Below, piece after piece: positions 1 through 8,327 of a DNA stretch of 49,747 bases (positions are counted from its first letter, which is position 1; each line of letters starts with the position of its first letter). The position numbers and the translations under genes were made by a program. The stretch covers positions 1-49,747 of the forward strand of contig JAKLDS010000013.1 in the NCBI GenBank assembly GCA_022703375.1, read 5' to 3'. The notes under the pieces are model-generated. The model was not told where the DNA came from, did not search any database, and saw nothing but the letters and a program-made list of their open reading frames with translations. Source of the DNA: Deltaproteobacteria bacterium. Lineage in GTDB: Bacteria > Desulfobacterota > Syntrophia > Syntrophales > Smithellaceae.

Positions 1-25
1 CCGGTGAAAATCGCTTACCTTTCAT
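1..25 (-). CDS. N-terminus of probable IS3-type transposase OrfA (partial, runs off left edge)
   Basis: The minus-strand ATG at 25-23 is followed by codons for K-G-K-R-F-S-P and the first base of the next codon, then the window ends. A clear Shine-Dalgarno sequence (AGGGAGG, 34-40 read in reverse) lies about 8 nt upstream. OrfA proteins of IS3 elements, which carry a helix-turn-helix that binds the terminal repeats, commonly begin MK-x-KRF-S/T and continue into EQII. Only eight residues are visible, so the assignment depends on the inverted-repeat-like sequence at about 78-102 as much as on the protein. Confidence 0.4.
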
Positions 26-102
26 TCTTATATCCTCCCTTACTTTTTTATTATCAGGAAGGACTCAATTTTTAAATGGTCTAGTTTACGGGGGAAAGGT
101 CA
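1..102 (-). mobile_element. Outer end of a probable IS3-family insertion sequence, truncated by window edge
   Basis: Read on the minus strand, position 102 begins 5'-TGACCTTTCCCCCGTAAACT, which has the TG start, C-run and AT-rich continuation typical of IS3-family terminal inverted repeats. About 75 bases further in, a ribosome binding site (AGGGAGG-type, 34-40) precedes an ATG at 25-23 whose first codons read MKGKRFSP, a usual opening of IS3 OrfA transposases. The other end and the transposase body lie outside the window, so the family is inferred from one end and eight codons. The element stops about 87 bp before the first pilus gene. Confidence 0.5.
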
Positions 103-189
103 ATAATTATATTGCAATACTTGAAAAAGATTGATATTTTACTAAAAATATGCTTAAGAAAATGAAATATTATTTTGGGGAGAGTATTT

Positions 190-2049
190 TTGGCCGGTAC
201 AAGCAACGATATTAATTCCACAGAAAAACTTCTTGATGTAATTCGCCGGAAAAACAGTGGTTCATTTACAGAAGTTAAGCCGTTAAATGTCTTGCCGGAA
301 AGACCGGTTTTTCCCCGAAAAAGAAGACTGCCCTTTGCCGCTATTTTTTCCGAAAAAAAGCCATATACTATAGGCGTGGATATCGGTCGTAATGTCATTC
401 GTCTGGCACGCACCATCAAAACCTCCGGCGGCAATCCTATTCTGATTGATTATAAAATAACCGGTTTTGATGCAAGGATTGTCAAAGGGTCTCCTGAATT
501 TAAAGATATATTAAGAACGGCGATTAATTCGTTCTGCGGTTCGACTGACAATTGCAGTATCTGGGCGTTGATGAATGCTTCGGATGTCAATGTCAGCAAT
601 CGTAAAATTCCCCGCGTTGCCAAAAAACAGCTGGAAAACGCAATTTACTGGTCGGCAAAAAAAGATAATCCTTTTGACGAGAAAGATTATCTTTTCGATT
701 ATGAAATACAGGGTGAAGTAATTGATCTGGGTATACCGAAATACTCAGTAATGATTTATACTGCACCGAAAAGCGAAATACAGAAAGTTAAAAGCTTATT
801 TTCCGGTATTGACGTGGAACTGGCCGGAATAACAATAGCTCCGTTTGCCATTCAAAACATTTTCCGCACGCACTGGATGAGTTCCAACGAAAGCACCTTA
901 GCCAGCCTGTTTATCGGCGACGAATTTTCGCGGATAGATATCTATGACGGAGAAAATCTGGCGATGACGCGCGACATCAAAACAGGCCTATCCAGCATGA
1001 TGGAATCAATCATGGATAATCTCTTTGAATCAGATAAAAGAATGAAAATTACCACTGACGAAGCCCGGAAGATTCTGTTCAGTCTGAGCACCGATTCCGA
1101 AAAACTGTTGGAAACAGATGCAGGCTTCGGTTTGACGGAAAAAGAAATTTACAGCATGATAATGCCGGCGCTGGATCGTCTTACCAGACAAGTGGAAAGA
1201 ACTCTCGAACATTATTTTTCAGCCCTGGGTTTTAAAAGGGTAGAGAATATTTATATTTCTTCCGCAATGAATATCCCTGAGCCTTTTATCAGTTATATAA
1301 GTGAGCAATTGGGCGTCAAAAGCGAAATATTCGATCCTTTCAAACAACATATTTCCCATCATGCTGTCGAGTTGGCCGCTGTATCAGAGAGGATGTCGCT
1401 GGTTACTGTATTAGGCCTTTCTTTTTCCGATAACTACCGCACTCCTAATGCCGTATTTACTTACCGGCATAAAAGCAGGGAAGAAGGAATAAAAAAGATT
1501 AATAAAGGAATCTTTGCCGGTTTTGCAGCAATGATGATTGTCTGTATAATCTTTCTTGTTTATCAGACGATGGAAATTGAATACGTCAAACAGCAAAAGG
1601 CGAAGCTGAATATTGAACTGGCCGGATATAATCCTCTTGTTACGCCCGATATGGTATCAATGGTTGCTGATAAAGTAAAAGGTCAGCAGCAGATATCGCA
1701 GCAATATGTCGAGAGGTATATGAGTGTCGCTTTGATAGGAGAAATTGCCGCTTTGACGCCGGCCAATATCCGTCTGATAAACTTAAAAATGAATTTCGGC
1801 AAACTGGATGCTAAAGCAACAGCTATAACAGCGGCAGATAAGACCGGCAATGCCGATGCCGGAATTATTACACTGGAAGGAATTGTTACCGGAGAACGTA
1901 ATATGCTGGATTCATTTCTTACGCAGTACGTCATGAAACTCGGCAATTCGCCGGTTTTGCAGCAAGTGGCTATTCAAAAAAGCGGTATTATCAATATGAA
2001 AAAGAACGAAGCGCTGCAATTTACGATAAGCGCGAAAAAAGGTTCGTAA
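190..2049 (+). CDS. Type IV/MSHA pilus assembly protein, PilM-PilN fusion (GspL-like)
   Basis: Inner-membrane assembly component of a type IV pilus or MSHA-type machine. The N-terminal two thirds has the actin/FtsA-like PilM fold: the phosphate-1 loop reads YTIGVDIGRNVIRLA about 57-70 residues in, and a second nucleotide-binding part lies near residues 330-390. A single transmembrane helix follows at about 440-460 (GFAAMMIVCIIFLVYQT), then a periplasmic PilN-like coiled coil and ferredoxin-like domain. PilM and PilN are usually separate genes, so this is a fused, GspL/MshI-like layout of about 619 residues. A TTG at 175 is possible, but TTG at 190 is preferred because GGGGAG (177-182) sits 7 nt before it. 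The stop codon overlaps the next start (TAATG). It is the first gene of the cassette, 87 bp from an IS end. Confidence 0.8.
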   Translation: MAGTSNDINSTEKLLDVIRRKNSGSFTEVKPLNVLPERPVFPRKRRLPFAAIFSEKKPYTIGVDIGRNVIRLARTIKTSGGNPILIDYKITGFDARIVKGSPEFKDILRTAINSFCGSTDNCSIWALMNASDVNVSNRKIPRVAKKQLENAIYWSAKKDNPFDEKDYLFDYEIQGEVIDLGIPKYSVMIYTAPKSEIQKVKSLFSGIDVELAGITIAPFAIQNIFRTHWMSSNESTLASLFIGDEFSRIDIYDGENLAMTRDIKTGLSSMMESIMDNLFESDKRMKITTDEARKILFSLSTDSEKLLETDAGFGLTEKEIYSMIMPALDRLTRQVERTLEHYFSALGFKRVENIYISSAMNIPEPFISYISEQLGVKSEIFDPFKQHISHHAVELAAVSERMSLVTVLGLSFSDNYRTPNAVFTYRHKSREEGIKKINKGIFAGFAAMMIVCIIFLVYQTMEIEYVKQQKAKLNIELAGYNPLVTPDMVSMVADKVKGQQQISQQYVERYMSVALIGEIAALTPANIRLINLKMNFGKLDAKATAITAADKTGNADAGIITLEGIVTGERNMLDSFLTQYVMKLGNSPVLQQVAIQKSGIINMKKNEALQFTISAKKGS

Positions 2050-2585
2050 TGATGAATAATTTAAACTTTAATATACCGCAAAAAAGTATTGTCTATCTTT
2101 TCGTCTGTTCAGGTATCATTATTGTATTCGTTTTATTAATAGGTTCGCTCTATTACAAAAACGCAGAGAGGAGAAATGACATACAAAAAACGAAGCAGTT
2201 AATTGAACAGCAAAAAACACTGGCTCCCGTATATCAGAAGATTGTTGCCGCTTCGGAAAACAAGCTGATAAAGAAACTGCCTTATCCGAATAAAACAAAG
2301 CTGCCCAGGCAGGAAGCGGTAAAATTTATGGAAGACTTTATGAAGGCGGCGGCGAAATCTTCGGTGATGACGATTTCACTCGCTCCGGATATAGCTGCGC
2401 TGAGCAGCAGTTCTCGTTTTCTTTTACATAAAGCGGTTGTCAAAGGTCAGTTTGAGAACTTCCGCGAATTATTAATCAGCCTGGGCAGTATTACTTATAT
2501 TGAAAAAATTGAGGAAATAAATATCCGGCAATTTTCTGATTCCATGGAACTGAAAATGAAAATATGGATAGCGCTGGGCGGATGA
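2049..2585 (+). CDS. PilO-like inner-membrane pilus assembly protein
   Basis: A 178-residue bitopic protein with the expected PilO/MshJ/GspM layout. A short cytoplasmic N-terminus is followed by one transmembrane helix at about 14-36 (IVYLFVCSGIIIVFVLLIGS), a charged coiled coil at about 38-75, and a small periplasmic alpha/beta domain (about 85-178) ending in the strand pattern FRELLISLGS...KIEEINI. PilO partners with PilN in the alignment complex that links the inner-membrane platform to the secretin. The gene overlaps its upstream neighbour by one base, consistent with translational coupling. Sequence conservation in this family is weak, so the call rests on topology and gene order. Confidence 0.7.
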   Translation: MMNNLNFNIPQKSIVYLFVCSGIIIVFVLLIGSLYYKNAERRNDIQKTKQLIEQQKTLAPVYQKIVAASENKLIKKLPYPNKTKLPRQEAVKFMEDFMKAAAKSSVMTISLAPDIAALSSSSRFLLHKAVVKGQFENFRELLISLGSITYIEKIEEINIRQFSDSMELKMKIWIALGG

Positions 2586-2600
2586 CGGGAAATATTATCA

Positions 2601-3110
2601 ATGGCTAAATTTAGTAAAAGACAAATTATGATTCTGCTTGTGGCTGTGATTGCCGTTTTGTTTGGCGTCTATGAGATATTTTTCGGAGGACAATCCGGAA
2701 AATCCTCGTCCAAAGCACAAAGCAATCCGGTGGAAATTAACACACTGGTTAGTGGAATATCGGGAAATCTTTTGAAGAATACGCCGATAGGGATTGATGC
2801 ATATTTAATAGGGCGGGCGGAAGAAAAATGGGAAGCGGATCCTTTCTTGCAGCGGGCATTGTACGCGGAGCTTATGGCTAAAGAGAATGAAGGATCTGGT
2901 GCTGCTGAAGAAAAATCAGCGGTTAAAATTGTTTATTCCGGATATATAGATGCAGGAAAGACAAAAATGGCGATAATCAACGGTGTGGAATACAGGGCGG
3001 GAGAAAAACTGGAAATAGAAGGATATGTTTTAAAAAGGATAACACCTTCACGCATTCTGGTTTTAAATAAAAATACCGGCAGTGAAACGGAAATTCCGAT
3101 TCAGGAATAA
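2601..3110 (+). CDS. PilP/GspC-like periplasmic connector of the pilus machine
   Basis: 169 residues with a cytoplasmic Lys/Arg start, one transmembrane anchor at about 8-28 (IMILLVAVIAVLFGVYEIFF), and a low-complexity Ser/Gly/Lys linker. A small C-terminal beta domain at about 112-165 reads YSGYIDAGKTKMAIINGVEY and ends VLKRITPSRILV. That beta pattern (a variable strand, 'ING..Y..G', then 'I..I....V.L') is the homology-region fold shared by PilP, GspC and MshK, which contacts the secretin N-domains. PilP is normally a lipoprotein; here the anchor is a helix with no lipobox cysteine, which is closer to GspC/MshK. It lies between the PilO-like gene and the secretin, as expected for this subunit. 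Confidence 0.6.
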   Translation: MAKFSKRQIMILLVAVIAVLFGVYEIFFGGQSGKSSSKAQSNPVEINTLVSGISGNLLKNTPIGIDAYLIGRAEEKWEADPFLQRALYAELMAKENEGSGAAEEKSAVKIVYSGYIDAGKTKMAIINGVEYRAGEKLEIEGYVLKRITPSRILVLNKNTGSETEIPIQE

Positions 3111-3189
3111 CGGGAGGTAAAAACAGAGAAGGAATTAAGCATTCAGTTGGGGATTATAGTTTAAAATTATAAAGGGGGAGGTTGTTACC

Positions 3190-4809
3190 TTGAAAAGCCG
3201 GGCCAGCAGCAAATTTATTCTCAGGTTGATTTTAATAGTGTTTATTGCAGGATTTTATTCCGGTTGTGCCAAAGATTTGAATAGCACAAAGAAAGATCCG
3301 TTTTTTGAAAAATGGCACATCCTGGCGGAGACTGCTAAAGGTCGTTCTCCGAGTGCGGAACCTAAAAAAATCGATTTAAAAGCACTGACGGCAAAGTCGG
3401 CTCTTGCGCTTTCTAAACCTCCTGTCAGAGAGATGCCGACGAAAAAAATTAACTTAACGATGCGCCAGGCCGATTTGAAAGCGGTTTTAAGGGCAATGGC
3501 CAAAACAGTTGATTTAAATCTGCTGATGAAAAACGATATAAAGGGCGAAGTCAGCGTTGACTTCCGTGATGTGGCCTGGGACCAAGCCTTTACCGGATTG
3601 TTGCGAACATATGGTTTGTCTTATATCTGGGAAGGCAACATCATCAGAGTTATGACGATTGAAGATATTGATCGTGATCTCAAACAAAAAATCAGTATGC
3701 GTGATATCCAGTGGGTCGAACCCCTGCTGCAGCCGGTAGTGATTAATATTGATTATGCCGATCCGAAAAAAATAAGCGAAACACTGCAGGGTTTTCTGAC
3801 CAAAGATAAAGACGGAAAGCCGCGTGGTTCAGTTAAAGTTGATGAGCACAGCAATTCTCTGGTTATTTCGGCAATGCACGACGATCTGGCAAAAATGCTG
3901 CCTGTTATAGAAAAACTGGACAAGCCGACGCCGCAGATAAAAATTAAAGCCAATATTGTGGAAACGACAAAGTCAACGGCGCGGGATTTGGGAATAATGT
4001 GGGGTGGAATGTATAATACCAGTGTCGGTAGAGAAAATTTAATCATTACACCCGGTGGAACAAGGACAAGTTCAACAGCTGCAATTAATCCTACAGCAGG
4101 AGGGCCAGTGGGCATAGGAGGCACCGGTTTTGCGTCCAATCTTCAGGCTGCTAATTTAACAAGCGCCGCTTCCGGTTCGCTGGCGCTGCTTTTCGGCACT
4201 ATCGGGGGAAATATTCTGGAAGCGCAATTGCAGGCTCTGCAAAGCGATAATAAATTGAATATCCTTTCCAGCCCTTCGATAACGACTTTGGACAACCAAA
4301 AGGCTTTTACGGAAAACGGAACAAAAGTGCCTTTTTCTACCATTGATACGACTACGACACCTCCGACACGCACGGTTAAATTCGAGGATGTGGTTTTACG
4401 TCTGGAAATTACGCCGCATGTAATAGACGGTAAAAATTTAAAAATGACCATTGCGGTAAAAAAAGATGAAGTAGATATGACACGTGCCGTGGAAGGGAAT
4501 CCTTTTATTATAAAAAAACAGACGCAAACAGTGCTCATTGTGAAGGATGGTGAAACAATTGTTATTTCCGGGTTAACCAAGCAAACTATAGCGGATGGCG
4601 ATAAAGGCTGGCCCCTTTTAAAGGATGTTCCCGTCCTGGGGTGGTTGTTCAAAGCAGACAGCAAGAGCGATACCATGGAAGAAGTTCTTATTTTTATCAC
4701 ACCAAATATTCTGCAAGCCAGTAACAATCAGCAGAATGAATTTCCGGCAGCTGATAAAAAACTAAACGGGGCGGAAACCGGGAAAAATACAAAAGGCGAA
4801 AAAAATTAA
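3190..4809 (+). CDS. Outer-membrane secretin, MshL/PilQ-like lipoprotein
   Basis: Forms the outer-membrane pore for the pilus. The start is TTG at 3190, supported by GGGGGAGG (3174-3181) 8 nt upstream. The first 30 residues are a lipoprotein signal with lipobox FYSGC (Cys26), which fits MshL-type secretins. Domains in order: an STN (secretin/TonB short N-terminal) domain at about 84-157, a NolW-type domain at about 183-247 ('DYADPKKISETLQGF', 'VDEHSNSLVIS'), a Gly/Thr-rich insert at about 275-330, and the C-terminal secretin beta-barrel (about 350-515). The barrel region carries the family signature VPVLGWLFK followed by 'EVLIFITPNIL'. At 539 residues it is near MshL and shorter than PilQ with AMIN repeats. 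A 79-bp gap separates it from the upstream gene. The last 25 residues are hydrophilic and probably disordered. Confidence 0.9.
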   Translation: MKSRASSKFILRLILIVFIAGFYSGCAKDLNSTKKDPFFEKWHILAETAKGRSPSAEPKKIDLKALTAKSALALSKPPVREMPTKKINLTMRQADLKAVLRAMAKTVDLNLLMKNDIKGEVSVDFRDVAWDQAFTGLLRTYGLSYIWEGNIIRVMTIEDIDRDLKQKISMRDIQWVEPLLQPVVINIDYADPKKISETLQGFLTKDKDGKPRGSVKVDEHSNSLVISAMHDDLAKMLPVIEKLDKPTPQIKIKANIVETTKSTARDLGIMWGGMYNTSVGRENLIITPGGTRTSSTAAINPTAGGPVGIGGTGFASNLQAANLTSAASGSLALLFGTIGGNILEAQLQALQSDNKLNILSSPSITTLDNQKAFTENGTKVPFSTIDTTTTPPTRTVKFEDVVLRLEITPHVIDGKNLKMTIAVKKDEVDMTRAVEGNPFIIKKQTQTVLIVKDGETIVISGLTKQTIADGDKGWPLLKDVPVLGWLFKADSKSDTMEEVLIFITPNILQASNNQQNEFPAADKKLNGAETGKNTKGEKN

Positions 4810-4858
4810 TTGCGTATAATCAAACTAATTAACAGAAAAACTGTAAAATGGAATTAAA

Positions 4859-6571
4859 ATGGAATATTACAGTATCCTGAATTTCAAGAAAGAACCGTTT
4901 TCCAATTCTCCGGAACCGGAATTTTTCTTTGAAGCGCCAAAACATATAAGTTGCCTGCAAAAGCTGGAACTGGCGGTGCGTTTGCGCCGGGGTCTTAATG
5001 TAGTCGTCGGCGGTGTCGGTACGGGGAAAACTACTTTATGTCGAAAGCTTATCCAGCAATTATCTGTTTCTCCCAAAGATTCTCAGGAAATTGAAACTCA
5101 TCTTTTGCTCGATCCGTCATTTGACGGCAGCATTGGATTTTTGCAGGCAATAAGTTCGCTGATCGGCGTGAAAGAGCTGGATGGCCAGGAAAATGAATGG
5201 CAGCTCAAGGAAAAGATTAAGAACTGTCTTTTTAATAAAGGGGTGAACGAAAATAAAATAGTTGTTTTAATTATTGATGAAGGCCAGAAAATTCCGGATA
5301 ACTGCATTGAGATATTAAGAGAATTTCTCAATTATGAAACTAATAATTTTAAACTGCTCCAGATAATAATATTTGCCCAGTTGGAATTTAAAAAAGTACT
5401 GAAAAAGTATGCCAATTTATCCGATAGGATAAATTACCTTTATTACATGAGCAATCTCCAGTTTCAGCATATGCGGCATATGATAGAATACCGCATTAAT
5501 GTAGCGAGGGATTTTGCAAAAGGTCCCGATCTTTTTACTTTCTGGGCAATGGTGGCCATCTATTTAGCCACCAGAGGTTATCCGCGCAAAGTAATATCCC
5601 TGTGTCATCAGGTGCTTTTGATGATGATCATCCGGGGCAAAAACAAAGCTGATTTCTTTCTGGTTAGAAATTGCATAAACGATATGTACTATAAGTTGTT
5701 TCATATAATGAAATGGGCGGCATTAAGCGCCGCTTTGATTATTACTGCCGGAATATTCATTACGTATGACCAGAATACAACAATAAATTTTTACAAACAA
5801 TTATCACTGCCGCAGCTTATGTCCCGGACTAAAAATTTATTTACCGATCCAATGATTCGCGTACCGGCGGAAATGACATCGCCTGCTTCCGTCCAGGCAA
5901 TGACTGCGGAAAACCAGCAAAATCCGCCAGTCCGGATTGCCGATTCTCCCTCCGTCAATTCCGGGTCTCCTGCTTCACCGGCAGCGGATTACACTGCACC
6001 AAATATTCTAACTGAATCAGTAAAAACTTTAACTCCGGCACCGGCAAATATTCCCGAAAGTGTAATTCAGGAGATAAAGATGCCGGATTCCCTGGGAACT
6101 TTAAGCATGAAAAAGGGCCGAACTCTCTGGCATACTATAAATAATATCTATGGCGATGTTACTCCGGAAATAATTGAAAAAATAAATAAAGCTAATCCGC
6201 ATATTAATAATGTGAATACGATTAAAGCGGGACAAAAAATTAATTTGCCGCCGATTCCTGTTAACGGCAGTCCATTACCGGACGGCGGTTTCATAGTCGC
6301 TCTGGCCAGAGGGAATGATATAGAAATCATGTATGACTTATTTCATGAAAATACTTACAAAAAGACTTTGCCGCCTCTATTGTTTTTTCCTTTCTGGAAC
6401 AGCAGGGAAGGCCTGACATGCGCGGTTATTCTTGACAGGAAGTTTAGCAATATCCAGGATGCAAAAGAAGCAATTAAAATATTGCCGGCGGAAGTGACGG
6501 CAAAAGCGCAAATCATATCTCACTGGGACGATAAGTCTGTTTTTTTCAATCGCCAGTCATTGAAAAATTGA
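4859..6571 (+). CDS. AAA ATPase of the GspA/ExeA/MshM type with C-terminal LysM domain
   Basis: 570-residue inner-membrane ATPase thought to help secretin or machine assembly through the peptidoglycan. The N-terminal AAA domain begins with the family start YYSILNFKKEPFSNSPEPEF and has a Walker A motif GGVGTGKTT (about 51-59) and a Walker B motif VVLIIDEGQ (about 135-142). A single transmembrane helix lies at about 286-305, followed by a Pro/Ser/Ala-rich periplasmic linker (about 325-405) and a LysM-like peptidoglycan-binding domain at about 412-463 ('TLWHTINNIYGD...INKANPHINNV..IKAGQKINLPP'). A further C-terminal domain of about 100 residues, possibly SPOR-like in secondary structure, was not recognised with certainty. 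MSHA operons carry MshM without LysM; the LysM-bearing form is typical of GspA-like proteins. Placement between secretin and PilB supports the role. Confidence 0.8.
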   Translation: MEYYSILNFKKEPFSNSPEPEFFFEAPKHISCLQKLELAVRLRRGLNVVVGGVGTGKTTLCRKLIQQLSVSPKDSQEIETHLLLDPSFDGSIGFLQAISSLIGVKELDGQENEWQLKEKIKNCLFNKGVNENKIVVLIIDEGQKIPDNCIEILREFLNYETNNFKLLQIIIFAQLEFKKVLKKYANLSDRINYLYYMSNLQFQHMRHMIEYRINVARDFAKGPDLFTFWAMVAIYLATRGYPRKVISLCHQVLLMMIIRGKNKADFFLVRNCINDMYYKLFHIMKWAALSAALIITAGIFITYDQNTTINFYKQLSLPQLMSRTKNLFTDPMIRVPAEMTSPASVQAMTAENQQNPPVRIADSPSVNSGSPASPAADYTAPNILTESVKTLTPAPANIPESVIQEIKMPDSLGTLSMKKGRTLWHTINNIYGDVTPEIIEKINKANPHINNVNTIKAGQKINLPPIPVNGSPLPDGGFIVALARGNDIEIMYDLFHENTYKKTLPPLLFFPFWNSREGLTCAVILDRKFSNIQDAKEAIKILPAEVTAKAQIISHWDDKSVFFNRQSLKN

Positions 6572-6601
6572 GATAACTTGTTTCCCAACCAGAGGCAATA
6601 C

Positions 6602-8314
6602 ATGAAAGTAAAAAAGCGTTTGGGTGAAATGCTGCTGGAAAGCGGGCTTTTAAGTCAGGAAAAGCTAAATCAGGCATTGCTTGAACAGAAAAAGGCCGGT
6701 TTAAAACTGGGACAGTTTTTGACAAGGCAGGGTTTTGTCAATGAGCAGCAGATTATTGATTTATTAAGCCTTCAGTTGAAAATTCAGAAGTATCATCCGG
6801 ATAATTATCCGCTGAATATCAGTTTAATTCAGCAAATTCCGATTGATGTTGCCCAGAAATATCAGATTGCCCCGTTGAAGAAAAAGGGCCGGCTGCTGAC
6901 CATTGCCATGGTAGATCCTCTTGATATTAACGCCTTTGATTCTATTGAATTGCTGACTAATTCAGAGGTAGAGCCTGTTGTCTGTTCGGAGCGGGAAGTA
7001 AATCAGATAATCAACAGTCTCTATGGTATGCAATCGGGATTGGGCAATATCATGGAGTCAATGGAAATTGAATCACAGTCTGATGTACAGGCCGAGGAAA
7101 ACAAGGCTAAAGAAGAAGTCCAGGTCGCGTCCCTGCAGGACATGGCCGGAGAAGCACCGGTTATCCGGCTCGCCAATTCCATTTTTGCACAGGCGGTGCG
7201 TGATGGCGCCAGTGATATTCACATCAGTCCGCAGCAGAACACTGTCCAACTGCGTTTTCGTATTGACGGCAAGCTTATTGAAGTTCCCTCGCCCCCCAAA
7301 GCGTTGTTTCTGCCCATTATTGCCCGCATGAAAATACTGGCTAATATGGATATTACTATGTCGCGCATCCCTCAGGACGGCCGTTTTACCCTGAAAATGG
7401 ATAATAAGGAAATCAACGTCCGGGCTTCCGCTATTCCTACCATCTACGGTGAAAATCTTGTTTTGCGTCTGCTGGATATGAGCGGCGGTATATATTCGCT
7501 CGACAGACTAGGGATGATTAATGCGGATATGGAAAAGATAGGAGCGATGAGCCAGAAACCTTACGGCCTGATACTCAGCACCGGTCCGACGGGAAGCGGT
7601 AAAAGCACCAGTCTTTATGCCATTTTAAATTCAATCAATAAACCTGATATCAATATTATTACGCTGGAGGATCCGGTTGAGTATCGGATAAACAATATCC
7701 GCCAGGTCCAGTTAAACAGAAAAGCCGGAATGACTTTTGCCAGCGGCTTGCGTTCCATTCTCCGTCAGGACCCGGATGTTATTATGGTGGGTGAAATACG
7801 CGATGCGGAAACGGCGGCCATCGCCGTACAGGCAGCGCAGACCGGCCACAGGGTTTTAAGCACAGTGCATACCAACGATGCCGCGGGAGCCATTACACGC
7901 TTCATTGATATGGGAATAGAACCATTTCTGATTTCTTCAGTTTTGCTGATTTCTTTTGCCCAGCGCTTATTGCGCACAGTCTGTCCCTATTGCCGGGAAT
8001 CTTATCTGCCGCAGGAAAATGTTTTGGCCGCATTCGGTATCAGCAGGGAAGATGCTAAAAATGCCAATTTTCAAAGGGGCAGGGGGTGTTATCAGTGCAA
8101 AAATACGGGATACAAAGGCAGGACGGGGCTTTTTGAAGTTCTGGCTAATGATGACATGATTCAGGACATGATTATGCGGAGAAAAACCAGCCAGGAAATC
8201 ACCCGTGCGGCATTAGACGCAGGAAAATTGCGGACACTGCGCGATGATGCCGTGGGCAAGGCAATGCAGGGAATCACCACACTGGAAGAGGCGGCGTCTG
8301 CTGTTATGACCTGA
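6602..8314 (+). CDS. Type II secretion/type IV pilus extension ATPase, MshE/PilB family
   Basis: Hexameric cytoplasmic motor that powers pilus polymerisation. The N-terminus (about 1-140) holds an MshEN-type domain ('LGEMLLESGLLSQEKLNQAL', 'LGQFLTRQGFVNEQQI'), the class of domain that binds c-di-GMP in MshE; binding here is inference. The GspE ATPase core follows, with Walker A GPTGSGKST at about 328-336, an Asp box, Walker B IMVGEIRDAETA, and a His box GHRVLSTVHTNDAA. Two Cys pairs (CPYC, then CYQC about 36 residues later) form the zinc-binding motif of T2S/T4P extension ATPases and are absent from PilT. ATG at 6602 is preferred over TTG at 6578 because AGAGG (6591-6595) is well placed. The length of about 570 is normal. 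The gene starts 30 nt after its upstream neighbour ends. Confidence 0.92.
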   Translation: MKVKKRLGEMLLESGLLSQEKLNQALLEQKKAGLKLGQFLTRQGFVNEQQIIDLLSLQLKIQKYHPDNYPLNISLIQQIPIDVAQKYQIAPLKKKGRLLTIAMVDPLDINAFDSIELLTNSEVEPVVCSEREVNQIINSLYGMQSGLGNIMESMEIESQSDVQAEENKAKEEVQVASLQDMAGEAPVIRLANSIFAQAVRDGASDIHISPQQNTVQLRFRIDGKLIEVPSPPKALFLPIIARMKILANMDITMSRIPQDGRFTLKMDNKEINVRASAIPTIYGENLVLRLLDMSGGIYSLDRLGMINADMEKIGAMSQKPYGLILSTGPTGSGKSTSLYAILNSINKPDINIITLEDPVEYRINNIRQVQLNRKAGMTFASGLRSILRQDPDVIMVGEIRDAETAAIAVQAAQTGHRVLSTVHTNDAAGAITRFIDMGIEPFLISSVLLISFAQRLLRTVCPYCRESYLPQENVLAAFGISREDAKNANFQRGRGCYQCKNTGYKGRTGLFEVLANDDMIQDMIMRRKTSQEITRAALDAGKLRTLRDDAVGKAMQGITTLEEAASAVMT

Positions 8315-8327
8315 GGTATAAAAGAAT

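Noticed and set aside
81-434. Minus-strand frame of 117 codons across the IS end and first pilus gene
   Set aside because: It overlaps the PilM-N frame antisense, has no ribosome binding site and no family resemblance; it is a shadow frame.
4143-4727. Minus-strand frame of 194 codons under the secretin
   Set aside because: Antisense to well-supported secretin motifs; codon pattern and content look like a shadow.
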